NCBI GenBank assembly: GCA_947628665.1
Contig: CANRAU010000019.1
Coordinates: 1-39,368 of the forward strand
Reading direction: 5' to 3'
DNA from: an uncultured Clostridia bacterium
GTDB lineage: Bacteria; Bacillota; Clostridia; Oscillospirales; Acutalibacteraceae
DNA: 39,368 nucleotides
Shown here: one piece after another, positions 24,238-30,796 of the stretch
Position numbering within the stretch: the stretch's first letter is position 1
Layout: every line of letters begins with the position of its first letter
Translations under genes and position numbers: made by a program
The notes under the pieces: generated by a model
What the model was told of the DNA's origin: nothing
The model's database searches: none
The model's input: only the letters and a program-made list of their open reading frames with translations

Positions 24238-26406
24238 ATGCTTTTATCCGATCAATTTATTTGCGCCGGTGAAAATTTCGCTACACTTGAAAACGCAGTA
24301 CCCGCACCTTGGTTTAAAACAAACATACAGCTTCGTGAAAACGTGGAAACGGTAAGCTTGACGATCTGCGGTCTTGGATTTTATGAGTTATATTTTAACG
24401 GCAAAAAAATAACGAAAACCCGACTTGCCCCATATATAAGCAATCCGGATGATGTGATCTTTTATGATGATTATGATCTTACGGATTCCATTCTGTATGG
24501 GGATAATGAAATTCGCGTTTTATTAGGCAATGGTATGCAGAATGCTTACGGCGGATATATTTGGGATTTTGATAAGGCATCTTTTCGTTCGTCGCCGAAG
24601 CTTGCATTTGCCGTTGAAATCCTCTACCAAAACGGGAAAAAAGAATGCATAGAAGCAGACGAAAAGGTTTTAACCGCTTCTTCCAATATCATTCGTGACG
24701 ATTTAAGATTGGGCGAATACTTTGATGCGGCCATAGAGCAAACGCAATGGAAACCGTCAATTAAAACTGCGTCGCCAAAAGGCGAAAAGAGATTATCCAC
24801 GGCAAGGCCTATCGTTGTCAGAGATGAACTGAAGCCGATAAAAATATGGCAGGAAAATGATGCGTTCATCTATGATTTTGGAGTGAATACATCCGGCGTA
24901 TGCCGCTTAACGGTTACTGCGGAAAGTCATCAAAAGATTGTTATGACCTTCGGCGAAATTCTAAAGGACAATCGGTTTTATTTAGACAATATCACCTTTA
25001 AAGATGTTGCAGACAAATATTTTCAGCAGGATGTTTATATCTGCAAGGCGGGAAAGAACATTTGGGAGCCGTCCTTTACATACCATGGTTTTCGATATGT
25101 GCGCGTGGAAGGAATTACGAAAGAGCAGGCAACAGAAGATCTCCTTACATTTGTCGTTTTGCATACGGATCTGCAATCGAAAGGTTCATTTACCTGCGAT
25201 CATGAAGACCTGAACACGCTGCACGCGATGAGTTTAAATGCAACCATGTCCAATTTCCATCATTTCCCTACGGATTGCCCCCATCGTGAAAAGAATGGAT
25301 GGACGGCGGACGCAGCGCTTTCAAGCGCACATACTTTACTGTATTTTGAGCCAACGGATAATTACAAACAATGGCTTGTGGAAATATGCAAAGCGCAGAA
25401 AAAAAGCGGTGAATTGCCGGGTATAGTCCCTACCGGCGGTTGGGGATTTCAATGGGGAAACGGTCCTGCGTGGGATAGCGTTATTACAGAAATCCCTTAT
25501 CAAATTTGGCAAAAAAGGAATGACATTTCGGCCTTTATTCTCTGTGCGCCATACATTTTAAAGTATATACAGTACCTGAAGCGCAGGCGCAATTTAAAAG
25601 GGCTGCTGGAAATAGGGCTCGGTGATTGGTGCGCCCCGCACGATCCAATAAAAGCGCCGTTGATTTTAACGGACAGTATAGAAGCCTACGATATTGCCAA
25701 AAAGGCATCCGAAATGTTTGCAGCCATCGGCGACGAGCAAAACCGTCTGTTTTGCAAAAAATTTGCAGATGCAATCAAAGACGAAATCCGGCTGCATCTG
25801 TTTGATGCCAAAACCTGTACCTTTGCAGGCAACTGTCAAACTTCACAGGCAATGGGGATTTATTACGGCATCGTCGAGGATACGGAATTTCAGTCCGCAT
25901 TTGATGTATTGTTAAACAAAATCAAGGAATCAGATGGCCATATAGATACAGGCGTCCTTGGCGGAAGGGTCATATTTCACCTGCTGACAGAACATGGGGA
26001 GATTGACACGGCTATCAAGATGCTCACCAATCAAACCACACCCTCCTATATGCAGTGGATAGAGGTTTGCGATACAGCATTAAGCGAAGCATTTATCGAT
26101 CATGACGGCACCAGTTCGCACAATCATCATTTTTGGGGCAATATAAGCGCATTTTTTATGGAACAGATTTGCGGAATTCAAGTTATGGCGGATACGATCA
26201 ACATAGAGCCGCACTTTCCAAAAGGTATATCGAATGCCGCCGCTGCATTTGAAAGCGTTTATGGCAAGGTTTCGGTAAAATGGAAAAGGGCGGACAACAA
26301 AATCCTTTTTGATCTGACTTATCCTGAGGCCGCAAACGGTAAGATGATATTGGATGGCCGTAAAGCCTTGGATGCAAAAAGCGGTAAATATACCATTGTT
26401 GTATAA
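24238..26406 (+). CDS. GH78 alpha-L-rhamnosidase, 722 aa
   Basis: A glycoside hydrolase that removes terminal L-rhamnose from plant or microbial glycans and glycosides. The N-terminal beta domains (about 1-290) include GLGFYELYFNGKKI and the rhamnosidase-typical FGVNTSGVCRLTV segment. The alpha/alpha-barrel core carries the conserved TDCPHREKNGWTADAALSS near residue 345, whose Glu is the expected general acid. A C-terminal beta domain follows. No signal peptide is seen, so it likely acts on imported oligosaccharides or glycosides. The start is the ATG at 24238 with AGGGGG 10 bases upstream; upstream in-frame sequence is the tRNA and cannot be coding. It is AT-richer than genes to its left and is followed by a truncated gene, so it may be imported. 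Confidence 0.9.
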   Translation: MLLSDQFICAGENFATLENAVPAPWFKTNIQLRENVETVSLTICGLGFYELYFNGKKITKTRLAPYISNPDDVIFYDDYDLTDSILYGDNEIRVLLGNGMQNAYGGYIWDFDKASFRSSPKLAFAVEILYQNGKKECIEADEKVLTASSNIIRDDLRLGEYFDAAIEQTQWKPSIKTASPKGEKRLSTARPIVVRDELKPIKIWQENDAFIYDFGVNTSGVCRLTVTAESHQKIVMTFGEILKDNRFYLDNITFKDVADKYFQQDVYICKAGKNIWEPSFTYHGFRYVRVEGITKEQATEDLLTFVVLHTDLQSKGSFTCDHEDLNTLHAMSLNATMSNFHHFPTDCPHREKNGWTADAALSSAHTLLYFEPTDNYKQWLVEICKAQKKSGELPGIVPTGGWGFQWGNGPAWDSVITEIPYQIWQKRNDISAFILCAPYILKYIQYLKRRRNLKGLLEIGLGDWCAPHDPIKAPLILTDSIEAYDIAKKASEMFAAIGDEQNRLFCKKFADAIKDEIRLHLFDAKTCTFAGNCQTSQAMGIYYGIVEDTEFQSAFDVLLNKIKESDGHIDTGVLGGRVIFHLLTEHGEIDTAIKMLTNQTTPSYMQWIEVCDTALSEAFIDHDGTSSHNHHFWGNISAFFMEQICGIQVMADTINIEPHFPKGISNAAAAFESVYGKVSVKWKRADNKILFDLTYPEAANGKMILDGRKALDAKSGKYTIVV

Positions 26407-26429
26407 TATCAAAAAAGGGGCGTTTATAG

Positions 26430-26495
26430 ATGATAAAAGAAAAGGTTTCGGCACTTATCACCGATTTTAAGCGCTATTGGAAAACGCCGACGTAA
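26430..26495 (+). pseudogene. 21-codon stub of a truncated gene, transporter-like
   Basis: AAAGGGG (26414-26420) precedes an ATG whose frame gives MIKEKVSALITDFKRYWKTP plus T and then stops at a TAA 24 bases after the rhamnosidase stop. The sequence resembles the start of sugar or glycoside MFS/GPH-type transporters (the FxxYWKTPP segment before the first helix), by memory only. Everything after residue 21 is missing and a tRNA promoter begins 12 bases later. It is best explained as the left remainder of a deleted transporter partner of the rhamnosidase. Confidence 0.45.
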
Positions 26496-26507
26496 AGAAG
26501 TTTTGCA

Positions 26508-26536
26508 TTGACAAGGATGGCTTTTTTGTCTATAAT
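26508..26536 (+). promoter_or_regulatory. Promoter of tRNA-Leu(TAA)
   Basis: TTGACA (26508-26513) and TATAAT (26531-26536) are exactly 17 bases apart, about 22 bases before the tRNA. Confidence 0.9.
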
Positions 26537-26558
26537 AAGTACACATTCCATTTCGCAC

Positions 26559-26645
26559 GCCGCTGTGGCGAAATCGGCAGACGCAAGGGACTTAAAATCC
26601 CTCGGTGGCAACACCGTACCGGTTCAAGTCCGGTCAGCGGCACCA
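26559..26645 (+). tRNA. tRNA-Leu (anticodon TAA)
   Basis: A class II tRNA with CCA encoded. The acceptor GCCGCTG pairs with CAGCGGC, the anticodon arm is GGGA-CTTAAAA-TCCC, the variable arm is long, and the T-arm carries GGTTCAAGTCC. It marks the left limit of the accessory region and could be an integration target. Confidence 0.97.
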
Positions 26646-26648
26646 TAA

Positions 26649-26697
26649 CAGATACCGTAATTGATGCAATCGTGTCAGTTACTGTATCTGCTTTTTT
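26649..26697 (+). terminator. Terminator after tRNA-Leu(TAA)
   Basis: CAGATACCGTAA (26649-26660) pairs at 11 of 12 positions with TTACTGTATCTG (26679-26690), followed by six T. Confidence 0.85.
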
Positions 26698-26962
26698 ATG
26701 CCTTTTTTACTGAAAACAGGGTATTTTCCTAAACTTTGCAACGCATTTTGGATTACCGTTTCCATGATGCTGTTGTTTGAAGCGGTGTACTGAATCCGTA
26801 ACTACTACATATTGTGCTTTCATTTCGTTAAATGACCGCTATTCGTTATACAACCGATAGCAATAAAAACAATCGCCCATGTTTGTGCAGCTTAGCCACT
26901 TGCAATACTTGGGCGGCAGAGGTAACATCACACACACTTTTTAAGTTAAGGACGGTGATGTT

Positions 26963-27240
26963 ATGAATGTTTTGGAAGAATTCGGTATGGCAATCTCGAT
27001 CCGGCAGAGTATGATGCTAATTCCAGCAAGGAATACAAAGAACTTATGCGACTGATCAGCCGGAATGAAGAAAAGTTGCTGGCAACCATGACAGAAGAAC
27101 AGAAGGACTTATTTTCCCGGTACACAGATTGCGTCCGCGAACACCAGGCGATGGCAGAATGCTTTCTGTTTCAAAACAGCTTCCGCTTGTGCAGCAGAAT
27201 GATGCTGGAAGTGATGAGAGGTGGTGTCGGGAATGAATAA
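26963..27240 (+). pseudogene. Frameshifted small mobile-element gene (DUF6809-like)
   Basis: The ATG at 26963, with AAGGAC upstream, starts MNVLEEF, but the rest of the protein continues in another frame from CGG at 26983. That part begins RYGNLDPAEYDANSSKEYKE (given to residue 20) and runs to the stop at 27240. Relatives as I recall them start MxNILEELWYGNI-PxEY, so one base seems lost near 26982. The product would be ~92 aa with LFSRYTDCV and ALAECxLFQNSF-type helices, matching small DUF6809-type proteins of integrative elements and prophages. Function is unknown. The last bases overlap the next gene's start. A sequencing error is an alternative to real decay, and translation could also begin at the ATG at 27046, giving 64 aa. 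Confidence 0.6.
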
Positions 27241-27529
27241 GTATATCGAGATCCTGCAACGCCACATGGTGGAGAACCCGCCCAACTACGGCAGCGATGC
27301 TCATTCCATCCTGGAGATGCTTTTCAGCTATTACCACGAATGCAACAACAACGACACCGATGCCGTGAAGGCAGCCTTTGAGAATCTGTACCAGCGGATG
27401 CACGGTATGCCCCTCTGGGAGATGGATCGGATCGTGGATGCCGTCTGCACCCTCTGCCGTGAACATGAGAAGGCTGGGTTTGTGAAAGGTGTGAAGGTAG
27501 GCATCCAACTGGAACAAGAAATAATATAG
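27233..27529 (+). CDS. Small conserved mobile-element protein of unknown function, 98 aa
   Basis: I recognise the type (acidic, all-helical proteins of about 100 residues next to DUF6809-like genes in clostridial elements) but no function. It contains RHMVENPPNYG, ILEMLFSYYHECNNNDTD and a C-terminal CREHEKAGFVKGVKVGIQL. There is no signal peptide or membrane segment. The ATG at 27233 is chosen because GAGGTG lies 9 bases upstream; it overlaps the stop of the preceding frame by 8 bases, suggesting coupling. A terminator follows 10 bases after the stop. Confidence 0.7.
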   Translation: MNKYIEILQRHMVENPPNYGSDAHSILEMLFSYYHECNNNDTDAVKAAFENLYQRMHGMPLWEMDRIVDAVCTLCREHEKAGFVKGVKVGIQLEQEII

Positions 27530-27538
27530 TGCAAGCGA

Positions 27539-27577
27539 ACTCCCTACTGTTGAACAAACGGTGGGGAGTAGTCTTTT
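27539..27577 (+). terminator. Terminator
   Basis: ACTCCCTACTGT (27539-27550) pairs with ACGGTGGGGAGT (27558-27569), allowing two G-U pairs, followed by AGTCTTTTT. Confidence 0.85.
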
Positions 27578-27628
27578 TCCTGAAATGTAAACTTTATATT
27601 AATACAACATTTTAATGCTATATTCGTA

Positions 27629-27657
27629 TTGACAATGCTACATTTTTGCGTTATCTT
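27629..27657 (+). promoter_or_regulatory. Promoter of the HTH/coiled-coil operon
   Basis: TTGACA (27629-27634) and TATCTT (27652-27657) are 17 bases apart, 24 bases before the start codon. Confidence 0.65.
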
Positions 27658-27680
27658 ATATGTAGAGAGGAGGTCGAGAC

Positions 27681-28151
27681 ATGAAGACATATAGTGTAAA
27701 AGAAATAGCGGAGATGCTGAACACAAATCCTGAAACAGTACGGCGCTGGATTCGGGATAAGAAGCTGGATGCATCCATCGAATCAAAGAAGGGCGGCCAC
27801 ATTGTCTATGAAGCCGCACTGCAGGAGTTTCTACGGTCCTCCCCTAAGTATGCTGCGATTGCTAAAACCTCGATTGCGGGAGCTGCTGTTCTATCTACCG
27901 TCGTGGTGGGCGGTCTGGTAGCAGCCCAGAAGCTGATAGATCTCGACCAGCTGAAAAAAGCCCGCATTTCGACGCAGGATGTTATCTTGTTTTTCCAGGG
28001 TGAAATTCAGAAGAGCCAAGATGCCATCAAAAGTAAAGAGGCAACCATTCATCAGTTGCAGAAGCAAATTGCTGCCGACCAATCGCAAATATCCGAATAC
28101 CAAAAGTTGATCGATAGTCTGTCAAGAGAGAAGGAGGATGTGTATGAGTGA
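27681..28151 (+). CDS. Membrane-anchored helix-turn-helix protein with coiled-coil tail, 156 aa
   Basis: The N-terminal ~55 residues form an excisionase/MerR-like helix-turn-helix (YSVKEIAEMLNTNPETVRRW then IRDKKLDA, with the wing SKKGGHIVYEAALQEFL). A hydrophobic segment follows, near residues 62-84 (AKTSIAGAAVLSTVVVGGLVAA), long enough to cross the membrane. The last ~55 residues are a polar coiled coil (QKSQDAIKSKEATIHQLQKQ). DNA binding joined to a membrane anchor is unusual. It might tether DNA at the membrane or sense envelope state. GAGAGGAGGT precedes the ATG. It overlaps the next gene, also a one-helix membrane protein, by 8 bases. Function is not known to me. Confidence 0.75.
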   Translation: MKTYSVKEIAEMLNTNPETVRRWIRDKKLDASIESKKGGHIVYEAALQEFLRSSPKYAAIAKTSIAGAAVLSTVVVGGLVAAQKLIDLDQLKKARISTQDVILFFQGEIQKSQDAIKSKEATIHQLQKQIAADQSQISEYQKLIDSLSREKEDVYE

Positions 28152-28395
28152 GAACAATCAAAAGGTAAACACCGAAGAAACTGTCCAGATGGATCAGAAT
28201 GTTGAGTCCGTACTGGAAACTAAAAAAGGGCTTCTCGCTTGGGTCAAGTCCCACAAAACACAGCTGATTCTTGCAGGTGTAAGCATCACCACCATCATCG
28301 GAGTTATCCTTGGACTCGAAAACAAGGATGCACTTGCTGAATTATGGCCACGCTTTCAAAAAGTATTACAAAGGCTCCCGGGGAGACAGCAGTAG
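28144..28395 (+). CDS. Small membrane protein of unknown function, 83 aa
   Basis: A polar, acidic N-terminus of about 40 residues is followed by one hydrophobic segment (QLILAGVSITTIIGVILGL, about residues 42-60) and a short basic tail (FQKVLQRLPGRQQ). The start at 28144 has AAGGAGG 6 bases upstream; an ATG 6 bases earlier is too close to it. It overlaps the stop of the HTH/coiled-coil gene and may be its membrane partner. The next gene starts inside its 3' end in another frame. Confidence 0.6.
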   Translation: MSENNQKVNTEETVQMDQNVESVLETKKGLLAWVKSHKTQLILAGVSITTIIGVILGLENKDALAELWPRFQKVLQRLPGRQQ

Positions 28396-28613
28396 TCGCA
28401 TCTGCAGCAACTGCTACACCGGTTCTGGAAACCATGGCATCCACAAGAGCATATACTCCCCCAACAGAGGCCTTTGATGTAAGCAGACATATCCGCACGA
28501 TGGCCGAAGGCTGGCATCATTCAGCAGAAAAGGCGACGGAAGCTGTTGCCTTGGAGATTGAACTGCTGCCCAACCAGACACTGGTTAGCTCTTATACAAA
28601 GGGTGCTGCCTGA
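28344..28613 (+). CDS. Conserved mobile-element protein of unknown function, 89 aa
   Basis: Starts with ATG inside the preceding gene, overlapping it by 52 bases in another frame. The protein begins MATLSKSITKAPGETAVVAS, continues with a Thr/Ala-rich part and ends with a helical half containing DVSRHIRTMAEGWHHSAEKA. I recall close relatives in clostridial integrative elements, but no function. The long overlap makes it less certain than its neighbours, yet the coding pattern is convincing. No ribosome site of GGAGG type is seen, so coupling to the upstream gene is likely. Confidence 0.55.
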   Translation: MATLSKSITKAPGETAVVASAATATPVLETMASTRAYTPPTEAFDVSRHIRTMAEGWHHSAEKATEAVALEIELLPNQTLVSSYTKGAA

Positions 28614-28627
28614 TGGAGGAACACAGG

Positions 28628-29045
28628 ATGTCAAAAGAGAAAAAAATAAAAAAGCATAGTTGACCTGCCCTTCAATTATTATGAAGAACTGCAGGAAAAA
28701 ATGATGGATATGATGCCGGATTTCCGAGTTCGGCTGAAGGTCAATCCCCGAACCAGGAAAATGGTATTTGCAACGGATGTGCATTCCGTGTTTGATATTT
28801 GCTGGTATACCTTGGCCCGGAAGATGTCTGAAGATGTCGCCCCGGAGAATAAGGGTACATCTGCCGACAAGAAAGAAAAGCCTGAAGGTGTTGTCATGTC
28901 CTGTCCTTTCTGCGGAGAAGCATTTGTCCGCAGGAGTAATCGTGCTGTTATTTGCGGGAAACCGGAGTGCGAAAAGGCATGGAAAGCAATGAATCAAAGA
29001 AACAGTCGAAAAAAACGAAAAATTCAGGCACAGCAAAGCACATAA
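28628..29045 (+). pseudogene. Frameshifted zinc-ribbon protein gene
   Basis: GGAGG (28616-28620) and the ATG at 28628 open MSKEKKIKKHS and then a TGA. The true protein continues in another frame from about 28656 with IVDLPFNYYEELQEKMMDMM (first 20 residues) through to 29045. One extra A in the run at 28641-28653 explains the shift. The C-terminal part has a zinc-ribbon, CPFCG and a later CGKPECEKAW, followed by a very basic tail, suggesting nucleic-acid binding. Alternatives are a sequencing error in the A-run, polymerase slippage that restores the frame in some transcripts, or a shorter product from the ATG at 28701 (114 aa). Confidence 0.6.
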
Positions 29046-29090
29046 AAAAACCAGGATTCTTCAGTAAATGGAGAATCTTGGTTTTTACCT
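29046..29090 (+). terminator. Terminator before the AbiE pair
   Basis: AAAAACCAGGATTCT (29046-29060) pairs with AGAATCTTGGTTTTT (29072-29086), with T-run and A-run on either side; it can act in both directions. Confidence 0.85.
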
Positions 29091-29130
29091 TTTTTTCCGC
29101 ACACAAGTTGCAGAAGCGGAAAAAACACAA

Positions 29131-29186
29131 TTGACATTTTTAAGATCAGGAGTATAATTATATTTAGCTAACTGCACCTTGCAGTT
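29131..29186 (+). promoter_or_regulatory. AbiE promoter with inverted repeat
   Basis: TTGACA (29131-29136) and TATAAT (29153-29158) are 16 bases apart. Just downstream, AACTGC-acctt-GCAGTT (29170-29186) forms an inverted repeat at about +5 to +20. AbiEi antitoxins are known to repress their own promoters through inverted repeats, so this is the likely operator. Confidence 0.75.
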
Positions 29187-29212
29187 GATCTGTGCGGAAA
29201 GTTGGTAAATGT

Positions 29213-29815
29213 ATGATCCACAGAGAGAAACTACGAAGCATGGCCGATGCAAGCGGTGGCGTATTCAGAACCTCGGATCTGAAAGCACTTGGCTATAACA
29301 CCTATGCCATTCGCAAACTGGTCAATGAACAAATCATCGAACGGGTAAAATCGGGTTATTACCGTCTCAGTGAATCGTCCCAAATACTGTCGGAAGCTGC
29401 ACAGGTAGCACAGCTGTTTCCTGACGGCGTTCTGTGTATGTATACAGCACTGTTCTATTACAGATATTCTGACCGGACACCACTGGAATGGAATGTTGCC
29501 GTAGACCGTGATACATCCAAGTCCCGGTTTAAACTGGATTATCCGTTTGTTCAGCCGTACTACATGAAGAAAGAATTCCTTTCCTTTGGTGTAACTACAG
29601 CGGATTATGGGGACTGCACTATGCAAATATTTGACCGGGATCGGCTGATTTGTGAATGTATTTTCTATGAAAATAAGATGGACCGGGAGACCTATAACAA
29701 GGCAATTCAGGGATATGTGGCAGATGCAAAAAAGAATGTTCCCAAACTGCTGGAATATGCAGAGAAGAGAAGAATTCTGAAAAAGGTAAAAGATCGGATT
29801 GGAGTGTGGCTCTGA
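29213..29815 (+). CDS. abiEi: AbiEi-type antitoxin/transcription regulator, 200 aa
   Basis: The antitoxin half of the type IV AbiE abortive-infection system. The N-terminal winged helix (about 1-55) shows the family pattern GGVFRTSDLKALGYNTYAIR then KLVNEQIIERVKSGYYRL. The C-terminal domain has AQLFPDGVLCMYTALFYYRY and IFDRDRLICECIFYENKMD, matching the AbiEi antitoxin C-domain. It acts by DNA binding and by opposing the toxin without a stable complex. The start is taken as the ATG at 29213 over a GTG 21 bases earlier; neither has a strong ribosome site. Its stop overlaps the toxin start (TGATG). Confidence 0.9.
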   Translation: MIHREKLRSMADASGGVFRTSDLKALGYNTYAIRKLVNEQIIERVKSGYYRLSESSQILSEAAQVAQLFPDGVLCMYTALFYYRYSDRTPLEWNVAVDRDTSKSRFKLDYPFVQPYYMKKEFLSFGVTTADYGDCTMQIFDRDRLICECIFYENKMDRETYNKAIQGYVADAKKNVPKLLEYAEKRRILKKVKDRIGVWL

Positions 29816-30723
29816 TGGATATGGGCGCATCGGTCATTGTGCGACTGAAAAACAAGGCAAAAGAAACTGGGAAGCCCTTCCAGTTGCACTTGCAGCTATT
29901 CTGCCAGGAGGAGTTCCTTCGGCGACTGTCAGCATCCCGGTATGCTGAAAATCTGGTGCTAAAGGGCGGCCTGTTCATCTATACTCTGACTAATTTTGAG
30001 AGCCGTGCCACTGTGGATATTGATTTTCTGTTGCGTCAGTTCCCTGGGACAGTTGAAGACATCAAACGAATGGTAGATGAAATAATCGCTGTAGACAGCG
30101 GCAATGATTTCATAACCTTTTCTTCCCGGGGATTTGAAACGATTTCGCCGCAGCGGAAATATACTGGTGTAAGTTTCCAGTTGGTGGGCCAAATCAAAAA
30201 CACCTGCACTCCCTTTGACGTGGATTTTGGTGTTGGCGATGTTATTGTTCCCAACTCACACAAGCGGACGATCCCTGTGCAGTTGGACGGATTTGAAGTT
30301 CCGAAGGTGTTGACCTACTCTCTGGAGAGCACGATTGCAGAGAAATTTGATGCACTGCTCCAGCGTCTGGAATTGACCAGCCGCATGAAGGATATTTACG
30401 ATATTTATTATCTGTCCTCTATGTTCGATTTTGATGGAAGAGCCCTCCAGCAGGCTGTCTTTGAAACGCTGCAGAATCGAGGCACCGCATACGAGCGGGA
30501 CAGCTTCGACCGGGTGATTGCCTTGGCAGATAATAAGGATATTCAGGTCCGCTGGCGTCAGTATCTGCGCAGGCTAAAGATGTCGGAACTGGCGTTGGAT
30601 GATGTAATGAACAGTATTGATGCTTTCTTGAGACCCGTCTGGAATGCAATCATTGACGAACAGGAGCTGTTCTTGGGATGGAAGCACGAGAGTGCAGCTT
30701 GGTCCGAACCTAAAGTTGACTGA
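29815..30723 (+). CDS. abiEii: AbiEii-type nucleotidyltransferase toxin, 302 aa
   Basis: A DNA-polymerase-beta-fold nucleotidyltransferase of the AbiEii/MenA group. Members halt growth upon phage infection, and some modify tRNA acceptor ends. The sequence has VLKGGLFIYTLTNFESRATV near residue 47, the metal-binding D-x-D in VDIDF near 66-70, and the C-terminal RMKDIYDIYYL segment near 190 that holds the conserved Lys-Asp motif. The start is the ATG overlapping the antitoxin stop; a GTG 9 bases earlier is less likely. It is a complete gene, with all key motifs intact. Confidence 0.9.
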   Translation: MDMGASVIVRLKNKAKETGKPFQLHLQLFCQEEFLRRLSASRYAENLVLKGGLFIYTLTNFESRATVDIDFLLRQFPGTVEDIKRMVDEIIAVDSGNDFITFSSRGFETISPQRKYTGVSFQLVGQIKNTCTPFDVDFGVGDVIVPNSHKRTIPVQLDGFEVPKVLTYSLESTIAEKFDALLQRLELTSRMKDIYDIYYLSSMFDFDGRALQQAVFETLQNRGTAYERDSFDRVIALADNKDIQVRWRQYLRRLKMSELALDDVMNSIDAFLRPVWNAIIDEQELFLGWKHESAAWSEPKVD

Positions 30724-30746
30724 TTTTTTAGAATATTTGCTATAAC
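30716..30746 (+). promoter_or_regulatory. Weak candidate promoter of the four-gene helicase operon
   Basis: TTGACT (30716-30721) and TATAAC (30741-30746) are 19 bases apart, longer than ideal, and overlap the end of abiEii. The only other gap is 73 bases, and no terminator separates abiEii from the next gene, so the four genes may instead be expressed from the AbiE promoter. Confidence 0.35.
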
Positions 30747-30796
30747 TGAGAGTTTTATTGGACAAATTCAATGATACTGTTTTATGGAGGCCGAAT

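Noticed and set aside
26700-26960. Short minus-strand frames between tRNA-Leu(TAA) and the first island gene (one gives METVIQNALQSLGKYPVFSK)
   Set aside because: They are 25-40 codons long and interrupted, and run into the tRNA terminator; they could be gene remnants, but nothing supports coding.
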